NCBI GenBank assembly: GCA_964405665.1
Contig: CAYOOT010000044.1
Coordinates: forward strand, 1-20,946
DNA length: 20,946 nucleotides
Reading direction: 5' to 3'
Source of the DNA: CAYOOT01 sp964405665
GTDB taxonomy: Bacteria; Bdellovibrionota_C; UBA2361; SZUA-149; CAZDWZ01
Position numbers and translations under genes: made by a program. Shown here piece by piece: positions 1-7,765 of this stretch (position 1 is its first letter; the number at the start of each line of letters is the position of its first letter). The notes under the pieces are model-generated. The model did no database searches. It worked only from the letters and a program-made list of their open reading frames with translations, and was not told the origin of the DNA.

Positions 1-2
1 AT

Positions 3-2678
3 GAATATGCTGCTTGGATGATCGCTAATGAGTTTTTAGCTTTTGATACGGATATCGGAAATGGTTTGCCAAGCATTGCCTTAGGATTTGTCTTAAATGA
101 TTCACAATTAAAAATAGTAAGACAAGAACAAATAGCAGAAGAAAAATTAAATGGTGCTTTTGCTCTTAGAGATTATTCCGATCGACCTTTGGCTTTTGAA
201 AAACAATGGTTAGGCGAAAATTATAATCAACCTAATTATCAGCTTGCTGCGATGGCGGATCGCCAAGAGCCAGCTAGCGATGATTTGGAAGAATTATCGA
301 AATTTCTTCAAGAATTAGCTGATGATTTAAAACCAGCAAATCTTCCAGAAGACAAAATACAAAGAAAATATATTTTTGCTTTATATGCTGAAGGATTGAC
401 CTGGGAAAAAGCGATTACTCGTGTGCTTGATTTACAAAAAAATATCCACATTCTTTGCGCCGAGAAAACTCAAGAGCAAATTCAAGAATTTATCAACAGA
501 GAAGAAGTAGATGAATTGGATTTAGAAAATAAAATCATTAGCGCTGATAAAGCTTTTGAATTACTGCCACTTCTCCAGGCGCTTAATGAACCATTTAAAT
601 TTAATACTGCACGTTGGGTAAAACATATTGTAGGTGAAGAAAGTAGCCAGGAAATGGCGGGATATGCTCGGTCAGCAATGAGAACATTTCAATTTTGGTC
701 GAATTATTTTACCCCAGCAGAGTTGAAGCGGATTATTGAGAAAATGATTGAAGATGATTCTTTGGCAGCACATGCTATAAGTCTTCATTTTCTTAAAATA
801 ATGGAATGTGAAAATTTAAGAAAGGATCATGTATTTCTTAAAAAGCTTTTGAATGTTTGCATAGAAAGAAATTTGACACTTCCTGTTCTTTCTTTATTAC
901 CCATTTCTTCCTTACCTTTGGAATTTCATCAGCCAATGAAAAGTATTGTAAATGAACAAAGAAAAAAACATAATAATACAAATGCTAGAATAAGAACAAA
1001 AAAGATTGAAGCCGTTTGTGGGGGAGTGACCTATGCTGGAATGTGTAAAGAAATGTCAACTGGACACCAAGCAGCGATGGAATCTGGAGAAAACGTTTTT
1101 GTTTGTAAAATAATTGCCGGAGTCAAAGTTATATTAGGTTCAATAAAAATGGAGCAGCATGGGAATCCTTCAATGGTTGCTTTGCAAACGGTAATTAGGC
1201 CAAAAGGAGATATTCATGACGATATTTTTACTTATGTTCTAATTCCTGGTGGAGTTTATGCTCTCCCTCATAGCATTGTCCAAAGGGCTGTCACAGCAAA
1301 AGCAGAAGGACATAATGAATTAATATTAGAACAAAATGAGCAATTAAAAGTTATGCCCCTTGCCTATTTGGAATTGAATGTTCAGCTAAAAAAAAATAGA
1401 GAACCTATCGATCAATTAAATTTTAATAAATTAATTTCATATATTACTCAATTTGGAAGTACTGGAGATTTAAAATATCTTGAAAAAGCGAGAAAAATTC
1501 GTCAAAATTTTTATTTACCCCAATTGCAACAAAATACAGAATTATGGCATGCTGCCTTTCAAGCGAAGCGAAGAATCTCTCAAGAAAACATATCTTCTGC
1601 GGATTTTTATTATTTAAGTAACTTAATAAATTTTTTGGTTAGTAGTGCAGAAGAAAGAAATTTTGCCTATAATGAGCCATTGGTAATACCAGAACAAGCC
1701 GTCGAAGCTAAGCCAGAACCAGAAGTAGAAGTAAAACCAGAACAAAGAGTTGAAGTTAATCGTATTGGACTTCTTACTAAAAAACAATTTGAAAAAGTTT
1801 TGGCTGTTGGAGAATATAGGATCAGGGAAATTTTAAGTAATGAAAATTTAAATCTTGATTTTGAGGGAGGTAAGGGGTTCGGTGAAATTAAATATGTTAA
1901 GATATCGAGTGTAATTAATTTTTTGAGATCCAGAGGTTCAATTCAATTAGCTGCTATTTTAGAAGAAAATCAAGATCAACCTTTTGATCTTTGGAGTTCA
2001 AAACTTGAAAATATATTATTTTCCAAAAACCATTTAGTCATCTTCTATGGGTTAAATCCTCCCGTAATATCAGCAACCTTAAAAAAGGTTTATAAGAATA
2101 AAACTTTGCTTCGTACGGTTTGTTTTAGTCCAGATGATTTGGCTGAAAAAAATATTGTCCAAGTGGAAATCGATCAATTTAGAGAATATCTAAGGACTAA
2201 TTTTCCTAATCAAGAAAAATATTTTACCAGAACTAAAGTAAATGAATCTGCAAGCGATGCTTTTATTTTTTTTGAATCGGAGCCACTTATTGACGTTGCT
2301 GCAATTTCTACTTTCTATAATTTAGAACCCAAAACTATCATTGGTTGGTACCAGGAAGCATCAGTTAATCCTGCAGAAAATGAACCGAGAAAAAAATTAT
2401 TATTTAAACTTGCCTTTAGAAGTCTAGAAGGAAGAAATACAAGAATTCGATTTGAAGATTTAATAATTTATCTTACAGAAACCGGTAAAGCTTCTGTTGC
2501 TGAAGAATTGTTAGCTGGGGTAACAATTCCTTCTCAATATCATATCAGCAATTCACTTGTTGAGAATTTTCTTAATTTTAGAAAACAAGTGTCGGTAAGG
2601 GAAATAGTTGAGCATTTAAAAGAATTTAAGAATTTAATTGTTGGAAATCTAGCATCTAAAGGAATCAAAATCATCTAA
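3..2678 (+). CDS. Unrecognised large protein, 5'-truncated, with three C-terminal excisionase-like wHTH modules
   Basis: The frame is open to the left edge (codons before the first ATG at 18 read E-Y-A-A-W), so the gene probably begins outside the window. Numbering from the ATG at 18 gives at least 886 residues. I do not recognise the family. Residues 75-330 look mostly helical and charged. Residues 332-450 form a mixed segment with several Gly and Cys (C334-G-G, then a GGVYALP motif). A Pro/Glu/Val-rich linker covers about 556-581. After it come three similar modules, at about 582-650, 671-735 and 755-835. Each has a helical start and ends in a strand plus helix resembling the end of excisionase/MerR-type winged helices: VKISSVINFL at 627-636, VQVEIDQFREYL at 714-725 and RIRFEDLIIYL at 809-819. 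DNA binding is therefore an inference from pattern only. The gene converges on the DUF2585 gene and overlaps it by 8 bases. Confidence 0.6.
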   Translation, partial: EYAAWMIANEFLAFDTDIGNGLPSIALGFVLNDSQLKIVRQEQIAEEKLNGAFALRDYSDRPLAFEKQWLGENYNQPNYQLAAMADRQEPASDDLEELSKFLQELADDLKPANLPEDKIQRKYIFALYAEGLTWEKAITRVLDLQKNIHILCAEKTQEQIQEFINREEVDELDLENKIISADKAFELLPLLQALNEPFKFNTARWVKHIVGEESSQEMAGYARSAMRTFQFWSNYFTPAELKRIIEKMIEDDSLAAHAISLHFLKIMECENLRKDHVFLKKLLNVCIERNLTLPVLSLLPISSLPLEFHQPMKSIVNEQRKKHNNTNARIRTKKIEAVCGGVTYAGMCKEMSTGHQAAMESGENVFVCKIIAGVKVILGSIKMEQHGNPSMVALQTVIRPKGDIHDDIFTYVLIPGGVYALPHSIVQRAVTAKAEGHNELILEQNEQLKVMPLAYLELNVQLKKNREPIDQLNFNKLISYITQFGSTGDLKYLEKARKIRQNFYLPQLQQNTELWHAAFQAKRRISQENISSADFYYLSNLINFLVSSAEERNFAYNEPLVIPEQAVEAKPEPEVEVKPEQRVEVNRIGLLTKKQFEKVLAVGEYRIREILSNENLNLDFEGGKGFGEIKYVKISSVINFLRSRGSIQLAAILEENQDQPFDLWSSKLENILFSKNHLVIFYGLNPPVISATLKKVYKNKTLLRTVCFSPDDLAEKNIVQVEIDQFREYLRTNFPNQEKYFTRTKVNESASDAFIFFESEPLIDVAAISTFYNLEPKTIIGWYQEASVNPAENEPRKKLLFKLAFRSLEGRNTRIRFEDLIIYLTETGKASVAEELLAGVTIPSQYHISNSLVENFLNFRKQVSVREIVEHLKEFKNLIVGNLASKGIKII

Positions 2679-3249
2679 TTTGCCAACTTTTAATTTCCCG
2701 AAGGGGATGAATTAGCATTATTATATTTAATAAAAGACTGTCCCGAATCGAAAGAAGCATCAGTAATTCAATTATGGCAATCAGTAAGATGGATTTCTTC
2801 AATCCCAAATAATTTGCCAGAAAAAATCCTAAACCGCAGCTGAGTAAGTCCCCGCAAGAATTTATAATGCTGTCTCCATTATAACCCAATGCCGCAGTTT
2901 GCTCCCGGTAGCGACCAATAATAAATTCTGAATTTTCTAATATTTCCCAGCCTGCTTCCAAGGCCATTGAAAAAACAAATCTCCAGGAAAGTGAAATTTT
3001 TGGAATAAGGAGATAAAATAAACCGAAAAAACAAATGCCATGGAGGAGATGCGAAAAACTATAAGGATCAAAGAATTGCTGGGAAGTTTCTGCGCCCCAG
3101 GCATCACTAATCCAGACATTAAATACTCCTGAGGAAGAAAATAATACACGACCCTGAAAATGTAATTGTGCGATCATGGCCAAAAGCAATAACAAGAAAG
3201 CAAGCCATGGCCCTTTGGTTTTCATAGAGAAAATTTTTTTACTTTTCAT
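2671..3249 (-). CDS. DUF2585 (UPF0314) family membrane protein
   Basis: The product is a 192-residue integral membrane protein of unknown function, the usual length for this family. It has a hydrophobic N-terminal helix at about 13-28 and further membrane segments at about 68-85, 128-147 and 152-180. Conserved family motifs are visible: DPYSFSHLLHG (61-71), WEILENS (101-107), RYREQTAALGYNGDSIINS (113-131), and IRD...NI-ML-HP near the C-terminus. The N-terminal C-x-CG motif I associate with rhizobial members is not present. A TATAAT box lies only 8 bases upstream of this ATG, so the mRNA may be leaderless, or translation may begin at M9 (3225). The gene is divergent from the LOG gene. Family assignment is confident; the role is unknown. 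Confidence 0.85.
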   Translation of the reverse strand: MKSKKIFSMKTKGPWLAFLLLLLAMIAQLHFQGRVLFSSSGVFNVWISDAWGAETSQQFFDPYSFSHLLHGICFFGLFYLLIPKISLSWRFVFSMALEAGWEILENSEFIIGRYREQTAALGYNGDSIINSCGDLLSCGLGFFLANYLGLKKSILLIAIIELLMLLSIRDSLLLNIIMLIHPLREIKSWQIR

Positions 3250-3257
3250 TTACAGAT

Positions 3258-3263
3258 ATTATA
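3258..3263 (-). promoter_or_regulatory. -10 box (TATAAT) for the DUF2585 gene
   Basis: A perfect TATAAT reads on the minus strand from 3263 to 3258, ending 8 bases before the ATG at 3249. No convincing -35 is visible 17 bases further up. If used, transcription would start almost at the start codon. It lies next to the forward promoter of the LOG gene, so the two promoters are nearly overlapping. Confidence 0.4.
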
Positions 3264-3270
3264 CTTCTCG

Positions 3271-3279
3271 TGCTATAAA
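3271..3279 (+). promoter_or_regulatory. Extended -10 promoter for the LOG/MFS pair
   Basis: TGCTATAAA is an extended -10 element (TGN-TATAAA). A TTTACA at 3249-3254 could serve as -35, with a long 19-base spacer. The predicted transcript start near 3286 lies about 30 bases before the ATG at 3317. This argues against the longer reading frame that would start at 3176. Confidence 0.45.
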
Positions 3280-3316
3280 TGAAAAGAGATTTTCTTCAGC
3301 ATCAAAAAGGAAAAAT

Positions 3317-4039
3317 ATGGATAGCAATAATAACTGTTATGAAATAGATCGTTTAACCGAAGATTCATGGAGAATGTTTAGAATAATCGGTGAATTTGCG
3401 CTGGGGTTTGACCGACTAAATCACATCACAGTTCCGGGAGTTACTGTTTATGGCAGCGCGCGCACTGCAGTAACTGATCGCTATTATGATGTAGCAGAAA
3501 GACTAGGAACTATTTTAGCCCAAGCGGGATTTGCCGTGATCACCGGCGGTGGTCCGGGGATCATGGAAGCGGCCAACAAAGGAGCTTTTCATGCCGGAGG
3601 AGTCAGTGTCGGATTAAATATTCAACTTCCGCATGAACAAAAGCCCAACCCATATCAAACAGTTTCTTTTAGTTTTGAGTTTTTCTATGCTCGTAAAGTG
3701 ATGCTTGCTAAGCATAGCGTGGGATTTGTAGTTTTTCCAGGTGGATTTGGCACTTTGGATGAATTATTGGAAATACTGACCTTGGTTCAAACTCAAAAAA
3801 TGCATTCTCTCCCGATCTACTTAATTGATTCCAATTATTGGAAAGGTTTAATTGAATGGATGAAGAGTGAATTAATAACTCTGGGAACAATTGCTCAAGA
3901 TGATTTGAATTTATTTAAAATCGTTGACGATATTGAAATAATTCCTGCTGAAATTAAGAAGTATCATGAGAAAACAAGTGATAATGCCGGTTTCAAAATA
4001 CCTACGCATGAGGACAAGAAAAGATCCGAAGGTAAATAA
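3317..4039 (+). CDS. LOG family protein (TIGR00730-type Rossmann fold)
   Basis: This is a 240-residue member of the LOG/YgdH/'lysine decarboxylase-like' family. Characterised members are nucleoside 5'-monophosphate phosphoribohydrolases, including the cytokinin-activating LOG enzymes. Visible motifs are the nucleotide-binding VTVYGSAR (42-49), GGGPGIMEAANKGA (77-90), the FFYARKVML segment (122-130), and the catalytic PGGFGTLDE loop (141-149). The ATG at 3317 was chosen because it follows an A-rich AAGG ribosome site and an extended -10. The in-frame extension to 3176 would run through the divergent DUF2585 gene and its promoter and has no family similarity. The C-terminal 20 residues are polar and charged. 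The MFS gene follows within about 30 bases, so the two are likely co-transcribed. In bacteria the physiological substrate is often unknown. Confidence 0.9.
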   Translation: MDSNNNCYEIDRLTEDSWRMFRIIGEFALGFDRLNHITVPGVTVYGSARTAVTDRYYDVAERLGTILAQAGFAVITGGGPGIMEAANKGAFHAGGVSVGLNIQLPHEQKPNPYQTVSFSFEFFYARKVMLAKHSVGFVVFPGGFGTLDELLEILTLVQTQKMHSLPIYLIDSNYWKGLIEWMKSELITLGTIAQDDLNLFKIVDDIEIIPAEIKKYHEKTSDNAGFKIPTHEDKKRSEGK

Positions 4040-4072
4040 ATCAAGGATTTATTGTTGAGAAAAGTATCAATT

Positions 4073-5353
4073 ATGCATGACACCTTAAATTCCTCCGTTG
4101 CTAAGGGTTCAACACTTCCTCGGGCTGTCTGGCTTTTAAGTTGGATTTCATTTTTTGCTGATGTCTCCAGTGAAATGATCTATCCTCTGCTACCGCTATT
4201 TTTAATTGGAGTTCTTGGTTCTTCTAAAACTCAGTTAGGGATGATTGAAGGTGCTGCGGTGTTGATTGTAGCATTGATGTCGGCGGTTGCGGGGTTTGGT
4301 AGTGATAAGATGGGCAAACGTCTGCCCTGGATTCGTTGGGGTTATGGTTTGCCGGTTATTGGTAAAGCGGTGATTGCTCTAGCAACTGCTTGGCAGTTGG
4401 TTTTTGCCGGACGTCTATTAGATCGTTTTGGCAAAGGATTACGTGGTGCACCTCGCGATGCATTAATTGCCAATGCGGTAAAAGAAGAGCAACGTGGTCA
4501 GGCTTTTGGAATGCACCGGGCATTTGATACAGCAGGAGCGCTCTTAGGTGTTTTGCTTTCAGCATTACTTCTTTGGTGGCTTACGGGAACGCCGCAAAAA
4601 AATAGTTCTTCCATATTAGAAACCACTGCAGCGCAAACGCCACAATGGGTCTATCGCAGTATTTTCGGAATCGGTGCTGTACTTGGTTTGATCTCACAGA
4701 TCATCACGTTTTTTTTACGTGAATCAGAATCCCCTATTAATCCTGACACTCTGCCAAAAGCTAGCAAAGCTAGCAATCTTTCTACATTACCTCGTTCTTA
4801 CTGGTCGGTGTTGATCTTGTTGATTTTGTTCTCTCTGGCAAATAGTAGCGATACATTTCTTCTGCTTCGGGCAAGTGATTTGGGTTATGCGCCTTGGACA
4901 GTCGTGCTAATTTATGCAGTTTATAATGTCACCTACTCAGCACTTTCTTATCCGGCGGGAGTTTTAAGCGATCGTTTGGGCAGATGGGGTATTATTGCAC
5001 TTGGTTGGACAATTTATTTATTTGTATATTTAGGATTTGCTTTTTTACCGACTTCTCAAGCTTGGGGCATTTGGCCATTAATGGGAATTTATGGTGTTTA
5101 CATGGCACTGACTGATGGAGTAGGGAAAGCATTAATTGCCGATCATGTTCCCCAGGACAAACGAGGCACTGCGCTGGGCCTGTTTTATGCAATTACTGGT
5201 TTGACCACTCTTGTTGCAAGTTTGTTTGTCGGTATCGTCTGGGATCATTTTGGTTCGAGCGCAGCGTTTTTGATTAGCGCTGGGTTTTCTATGTTAGCAT
5301 TAAGTGTATTAGGCTGTGGATACAAAAAAATGAACTCCAAAATAAATGTTTAA
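4073..5353 (+). CDS. MFS transporter (12-TM, drug-efflux-like)
   Basis: The product is a major facilitator superfamily permease of about 426 residues in the inner membrane. The N-terminal helix carries the SFFADVSSEMIYPLLPLFL signature seen in a widespread group of uncharacterised MFS proteins. A loop 2-3 motif follows (GFGSDKMGKR), then RLLDRFGKGLRGAPRDALIA, and a matching DRLGRWG loop in the second half. A hydrophilic central loop with a KASKAS repeat separates the two six-helix halves. The substrate cannot be read from the sequence. The start is uncertain: an AAGGA at 4043-4047 fits TTG codons at 4052 or 4055, while the ATG at 4073 has only a weaker GAGAAAAG upstream. I report the ATG. The stop codon overlaps that of the convergent regulator by 4 bases. 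Confidence 0.85.
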   Translation: MHDTLNSSVAKGSTLPRAVWLLSWISFFADVSSEMIYPLLPLFLIGVLGSSKTQLGMIEGAAVLIVALMSAVAGFGSDKMGKRLPWIRWGYGLPVIGKAVIALATAWQLVFAGRLLDRFGKGLRGAPRDALIANAVKEEQRGQAFGMHRAFDTAGALLGVLLSALLLWWLTGTPQKNSSSILETTAAQTPQWVYRSIFGIGAVLGLISQIITFFLRESESPINPDTLPKASKASNLSTLPRSYWSVLILLILFSLANSSDTFLLLRASDLGYAPWTVVLIYAVYNVTYSALSYPAGVLSDRLGRWGIIALGWTIYLFVYLGFAFLPTSQAWGIWPLMGIYGVYMALTDGVGKALIADHVPQDKRGTALGLFYAITGLTTLVASLFVGIVWDHFGSSAAFLISAGFSMLALSVLGCGYKKMNSKINV

Positions 5354-6171
5354 TAGCGATCTAGTTCCAGCAAGAAGCTTTCTGTATCTTTATCATTCAC
5401 TACTAAGGGAAATGACATTTTCCAAAGAATCTCAAACTGACCTTTTAAAGTCTGACTCAGCTCTTCACTATCAATAAGAAATCCAAAACTTTCTTTTTGC
5501 GAAGAAATAAAAGCAGTCTTTCTTCCATAAGACCAATATCCCATCGGAAAGTTTACATGCTCAGGGGCAACTCTGATTTCTCTTTTGAATTTTTTGCCAA
5601 TTCCCAAGTAAGGATGAGATTTTAAAGATACGCCATGATTAAACGGCCAAATTGCCCGAGTATAAAGATTATTTCTAATTCGCTCTTTATTTAAATAGCG
5701 AAAAAACTCAGGAGAAAGCACTTCCAGCATATTCTTAATTGGCCACAGGGCAAAAGTTTCTAGGTCATAAAAAAGAAGCATATCTTTTAAGACGCCTTGT
5801 AATCCTTCTGTTCCTTCAAACTTTTCTAGGCGGGGAGGGATTAGTTTTGAACTGTTACTTTTCTTGATATCAGGAAGGATCTTTCGAAATTTCTGTTGAT
5901 AGTCTTGAAGTTCCTCAATTCGCTTTCCAAACAAAAGACTTATTTTCTCAGGAGGTTCGGCAATAAAGAGCTTAACTCCTTGATCCAATGATTCGCCAAC
6001 CAATCCTCGTTTGCAAAGTCGGTCCAGGAATCCATAAAGAGAAGATCGAGGAATTCCAATTTTTCGAGATAATTTTCCAACACTGGTAGCGCCATTTCTT
6101 AAAAGAAATGCGTAGCAGGAACTTTCCGCAGTATCCAAATCAAGGGCAGTGAGAATTTCGCTTAACGTCAT
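5350..6171 (-). CDS. TrmB-like winged-helix transcriptional regulator
   Basis: The 273-residue protein has an N-terminal TrmB-type winged helix (about 10-72): LSRKIGIPRSSLYGFLDRLCKRGLV supplies the helix-turn-helix, and the following strands the wing. A short coiled coil follows (about 75-105). The C-terminal domain (about 110-252) ends with a Y-G-RKTAFIS...GFLIDSEELSQ...F-ILW pattern, typical of the PLD-like effector domain of TrmB relatives. Such regulators usually sense a small molecule, often a sugar. The frame can be extended upstream to an ATG at 6225. I chose the inner ATG at 6171 because the promoter (TTGATA-18-TATTAT, minus strand) places the transcript start near 6217, below the outer ATG. 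The 18 extra residues also match no part of the domain. No strong ribosome site precedes 6171. Its position opposite the ABC importer makes that operon a candidate target. Confidence 0.8.
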   Translation of the reverse strand: MTLSEILTALDLDTAESSCYAFLLRNGATSVGKLSRKIGIPRSSLYGFLDRLCKRGLVGESLDQGVKLFIAEPPEKISLLFGKRIEELQDYQQKFRKILPDIKKSNSSKLIPPRLEKFEGTEGLQGVLKDMLLFYDLETFALWPIKNMLEVLSPEFFRYLNKERIRNNLYTRAIWPFNHGVSLKSHPYLGIGKKFKREIRVAPEHVNFPMGYWSYGRKTAFISSQKESFGFLIDSEELSQTLKGQFEILWKMSFPLVVNDKDTESFLLELDRY

Positions 6172-6223
6172 AATGCTGAAGTTTAGAATCAACTGTTGTC
6201 GTTGTAAGGCGACACTATATCTC

Positions 6224-6253
6224 ATAATATCATTAAATGATAGATATTATCAA
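6224..6253 (-). promoter_or_regulatory. Regulator promoter with palindromic operator in its spacer
   Basis: On the minus strand, TTGATA (6253-6248) and TATTAT (6229-6224) are separated by 18 bases; each matches the consensus in 5 of 6 positions. Inside this promoter lies a perfect palindrome, TATCATT-A-AATGATA (6228-6242). A second inverted repeat, ATAATATC (6224-6231) with GATATTAT (6243-6250), overlaps it. A dimeric repressor bound there would block RNA polymerase, so autorepression by the TrmB-like protein is likely but inferred. Confidence 0.55.
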
Positions 6254-6274
6254 GAGTTTTGGATGTCGTATTAA

Positions 6275-6281
6275 AAAAACT
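6275..6281. repeat. Left flanking direct repeat (possible target-site duplication)
   Basis: AAAAACT abuts the left end of the palindromic element, and the same 7 bases recur at 6698-6704, one base beyond the right terminal repeat. This is what a target-site duplication would look like, but the A-rich context makes a chance match possible. Confidence 0.4.
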
Positions 6282-6348
6282 GAGACTGTAAATTAAACTG
6301 TATAATTAATTATTTAGAATTTCCATATACGTAATTTAAAAGCATAAA

Positions 6349-6375
6349 ACGTACGGAGCGCGGACTTTAGTCCGC
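6349..6375. repeat. REP-like palindrome (GCGGACT-TT-AGTCCGC)
   Basis: GCGGACT (6360-6366), TT, AGTCCGC (6369-6375) is a perfect short hairpin. Its left part belongs to the arm 6349-6370, repeated in inverted orientation at 6641-6662. A degenerate partial copy (GCGGACTTCAGGAC) starts at 6423. This resembles the compact hairpins of REP elements. Confidence 0.6.
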
Positions 6376-6494
6376 TTAATACCGAATATTTTAGTTATGG
6401 CAAAATAAAAGTTTGGTTATAAGCGGACTTCAGGACATCTCTAAAAATTAGGTAGAATAATTGTTTAGGATGTTTAAATTACAAAAATTTAATT

Positions 6495-6572
6495 TGTAGG
6501 GGCACCCTTTATGGGTGCCCGGCTGACCAATATGTTGTGGAATTCCGGGCACCCATAAAGGGTGCCCCTACA
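6495..6572. repeat. Inverted pair of GGGCACCC/GGGTGCCC hairpins
   Basis: Arms 6495-6522 and 6545-6572 are exact reverse complements over 28 bases, around a 22-base loop. Each arm is itself a hairpin: GGGCACCC (6500-6507), TTTAT, GGGTGCCC (6513-6520). Two identical palindromes in head-to-head orientation match the arrangement of a bacterial interspersed mosaic element. Confidence 0.65.
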
Positions 6573-6697
6573 TTGTTAATAGCCAAAATAAAATGTTTGT
6601 AAGAAACAGGTGTTTGTTTTGTCTAATTTTTAGTGATGCCCTAAAGTCCGCGCTCCGTACGTATATTGAAAATAACACAGTTTAATTTACAGTCTCG

Positions 6698-6704
6698 AAA
6701 AACT
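6698..6704. repeat. Right flanking direct repeat
   Basis: AAAAACT, identical to 6275-6281. It merges into the ribosome site (AAGAGG, 6705-6710) of the next gene. If the element inserted here, it landed immediately upstream of that site. Confidence 0.4.
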
Positions 6705-6715
6705 AAGAGGTAATT

Positions 6716-7765
6716 ATGAATATGGTAGCGAAACGTTTTTTCTATGCCCTTGTATTATTTGGCATTTTTTTTGTTTTTAGTTTCATTTATTTTAAGAAGC
6801 CAAGCGAAGCTCTTACCCCTTTGTCCCCTGGTGTTATCCCGGATTCATCGATTTCTTTAGGAATACAAACATCACCGGCTTCAACACTTCTGATGGTGGC
6901 AAAAGAAAAAGGTTTTTTTAAGCAACAGCAGCTGCAAGTTGAGTTAAAGGAATTTACTGCCGGAAAATTTGCTCTTCAAGCATTTTTAGGTGGTTCACTA
7001 GATGCCGTTGTTTCCGGTGAAGTGCCGGTGCTACTTGCCGGAATTCAGGGGAATAAAATTCATGTTATTTCACAAGTAGTAGAGAGAACTGAGAATGAAA
7101 TAAGAATGATCGCCAGAAAAGATGGAACAGAAGGGGATCCTTATAAGTTTTTTAAAACAAAAAAACGAAGTATTGCAACTTCATTTGGTGGCGGGCCGGA
7201 ATATTTTACTTATACCGCATTAAAAACATTAGGCCTAAGCCAGGATGATGTGACTTTAGTAAGCCAAAGACCGGAGGATATGCCTGCTGCTCTTGCCTCC
7301 GGAAGTGTGGATGTGATCAGTGTTTTTGATCCCTTTGCTTTTATCTCAGAACGAGAACTGGCGGATAAAGCAACCACTTTAAAAATCAATAGCCCTTATA
7401 GAGAGCTATATATTTTAAGTGTTTCAGAGAAGTTACTTGGCGAAACTCCAGAGGTTGCCGAAAAACTCTTAACTGCTCTTCTAGCAGCTTCCAAGTTTAT
7501 TCAAACAAACCCTAATCAGGCAAAAGAAGTACTGCAGCGATTTACTAAACTTGATTCTTCAACCATTGACGGCATCTGGAATAATTTTGTTTTTAAACCT
7601 GTGCTTTCCCAAGAATTACTTCAGACCTGGCTTGAGGAAATTAAGTGGTTCAAAGCTACAGGTAAATTTCCGGCTGCGACTGATTTTGATCCAACTCAAT
7701 TTATCAATAGCGATCCGCTCTTAAAGGTAGATTCCAGTTTGGTAAATACTATTATCAGCAAATGA
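6716..7765 (+). CDS. ABC importer substrate-binding protein, NMT1/SsuA-TauA-ThiY type
   Basis: The product is a 349-residue periplasmic-binding-type II protein that would deliver a small molecule to the permease encoded next. Residues 8-25 form a hydrophobic N-terminal helix. No Cys follows it, so there is no lipobox and the protein is probably either anchored by this helix or secreted. The mature domain starts at about 45 with ISLGIQTSPASTLLMVAKEKGFF, the typical first strand and helix of the NMT1 family. It continues with the VSGEVPVLLAG and GSVDVISVFDPFA segments. An AAGAGG ribosome site stands 5 bases before the ATG. The stop overlaps the permease start (ATGA). Family substrates include sulfonates, taurine, nitrate, pyrimidine precursors and riboflavin, and nothing here decides among them. 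The upstream palindromic element leaves the promoter unclear. Confidence 0.85.
   Translation: MNMVAKRFFYALVLFGIFFVFSFIYFKKPSEALTPLSPGVIPDSSISLGIQTSPASTLLMVAKEKGFFKQQQLQVELKEFTAGKFALQAFLGGSLDAVVSGEVPVLLAGIQGNKIHVISQVVERTENEIRMIARKDGTEGDPYKFFKTKKRSIATSFGGGPEYFTYTALKTLGLSQDDVTLVSQRPEDMPAALASGSVDVISVFDPFAFISERELADKATTLKINSPYRELYILSVSEKLLGETPEVAEKLLTALLAASKFIQTNPNQAKEVLQRFTKLDSSTIDGIWNNFVFKPVLSQELLQTWLEEIKWFKATGKFPAATDFDPTQFINSDPLLKVDSSLVNTIISK

Larger units (their letters stand above)
6282..6697. mobile_element. MITE-like nested palindromic element with REP-type hairpins
   Basis: This non-coding stretch occupies most of the 544 bases between the regulator and the ABC importer. Its ends are exact 20-base inverted repeats (GAGACTGTAAATTAAACTGT, 6282-6301, against 6677-6696). 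Moving inwards come a 22-base exact arm pair (6349-6370 with 6641-6662), a 17/19 pair (6433-6451 with 6623-6641), and a 28-base exact pair (6495-6522 with 6545-6572). All arms are nested about one centre near 6533, so a single strand could fold into one long interrupted hairpin. No open reading frame of note lies inside. The GC-rich arms contrast with the AT-rich surroundings. A non-autonomous element mobilised in trans (IS transposase or RAYT-type enzyme) is the best explanation. I saw no second copy in this window. Confidence 0.65.

Noticed and set aside
3176..3316. N-terminal extension of the LOG protein by 47 residues
   Set aside because: It overlaps the divergent DUF2585 gene and its promoter, lacks family similarity, and a ribosome site and extended -10 support the ATG at 3317.
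6279..6288. CTGAGA, the signature of a TPP riboswitch, ahead of an NMT1-type importer
   Set aside because: It arises at the junction of flanking CT and the terminal repeat GAGACTG. The rest of the THI-box consensus is missing.
6349..6662. Repeated palindromes as a CRISPR array
   Set aside because: There are only inverted, nested repeats, with no regularly spaced direct repeats and no cas genes.
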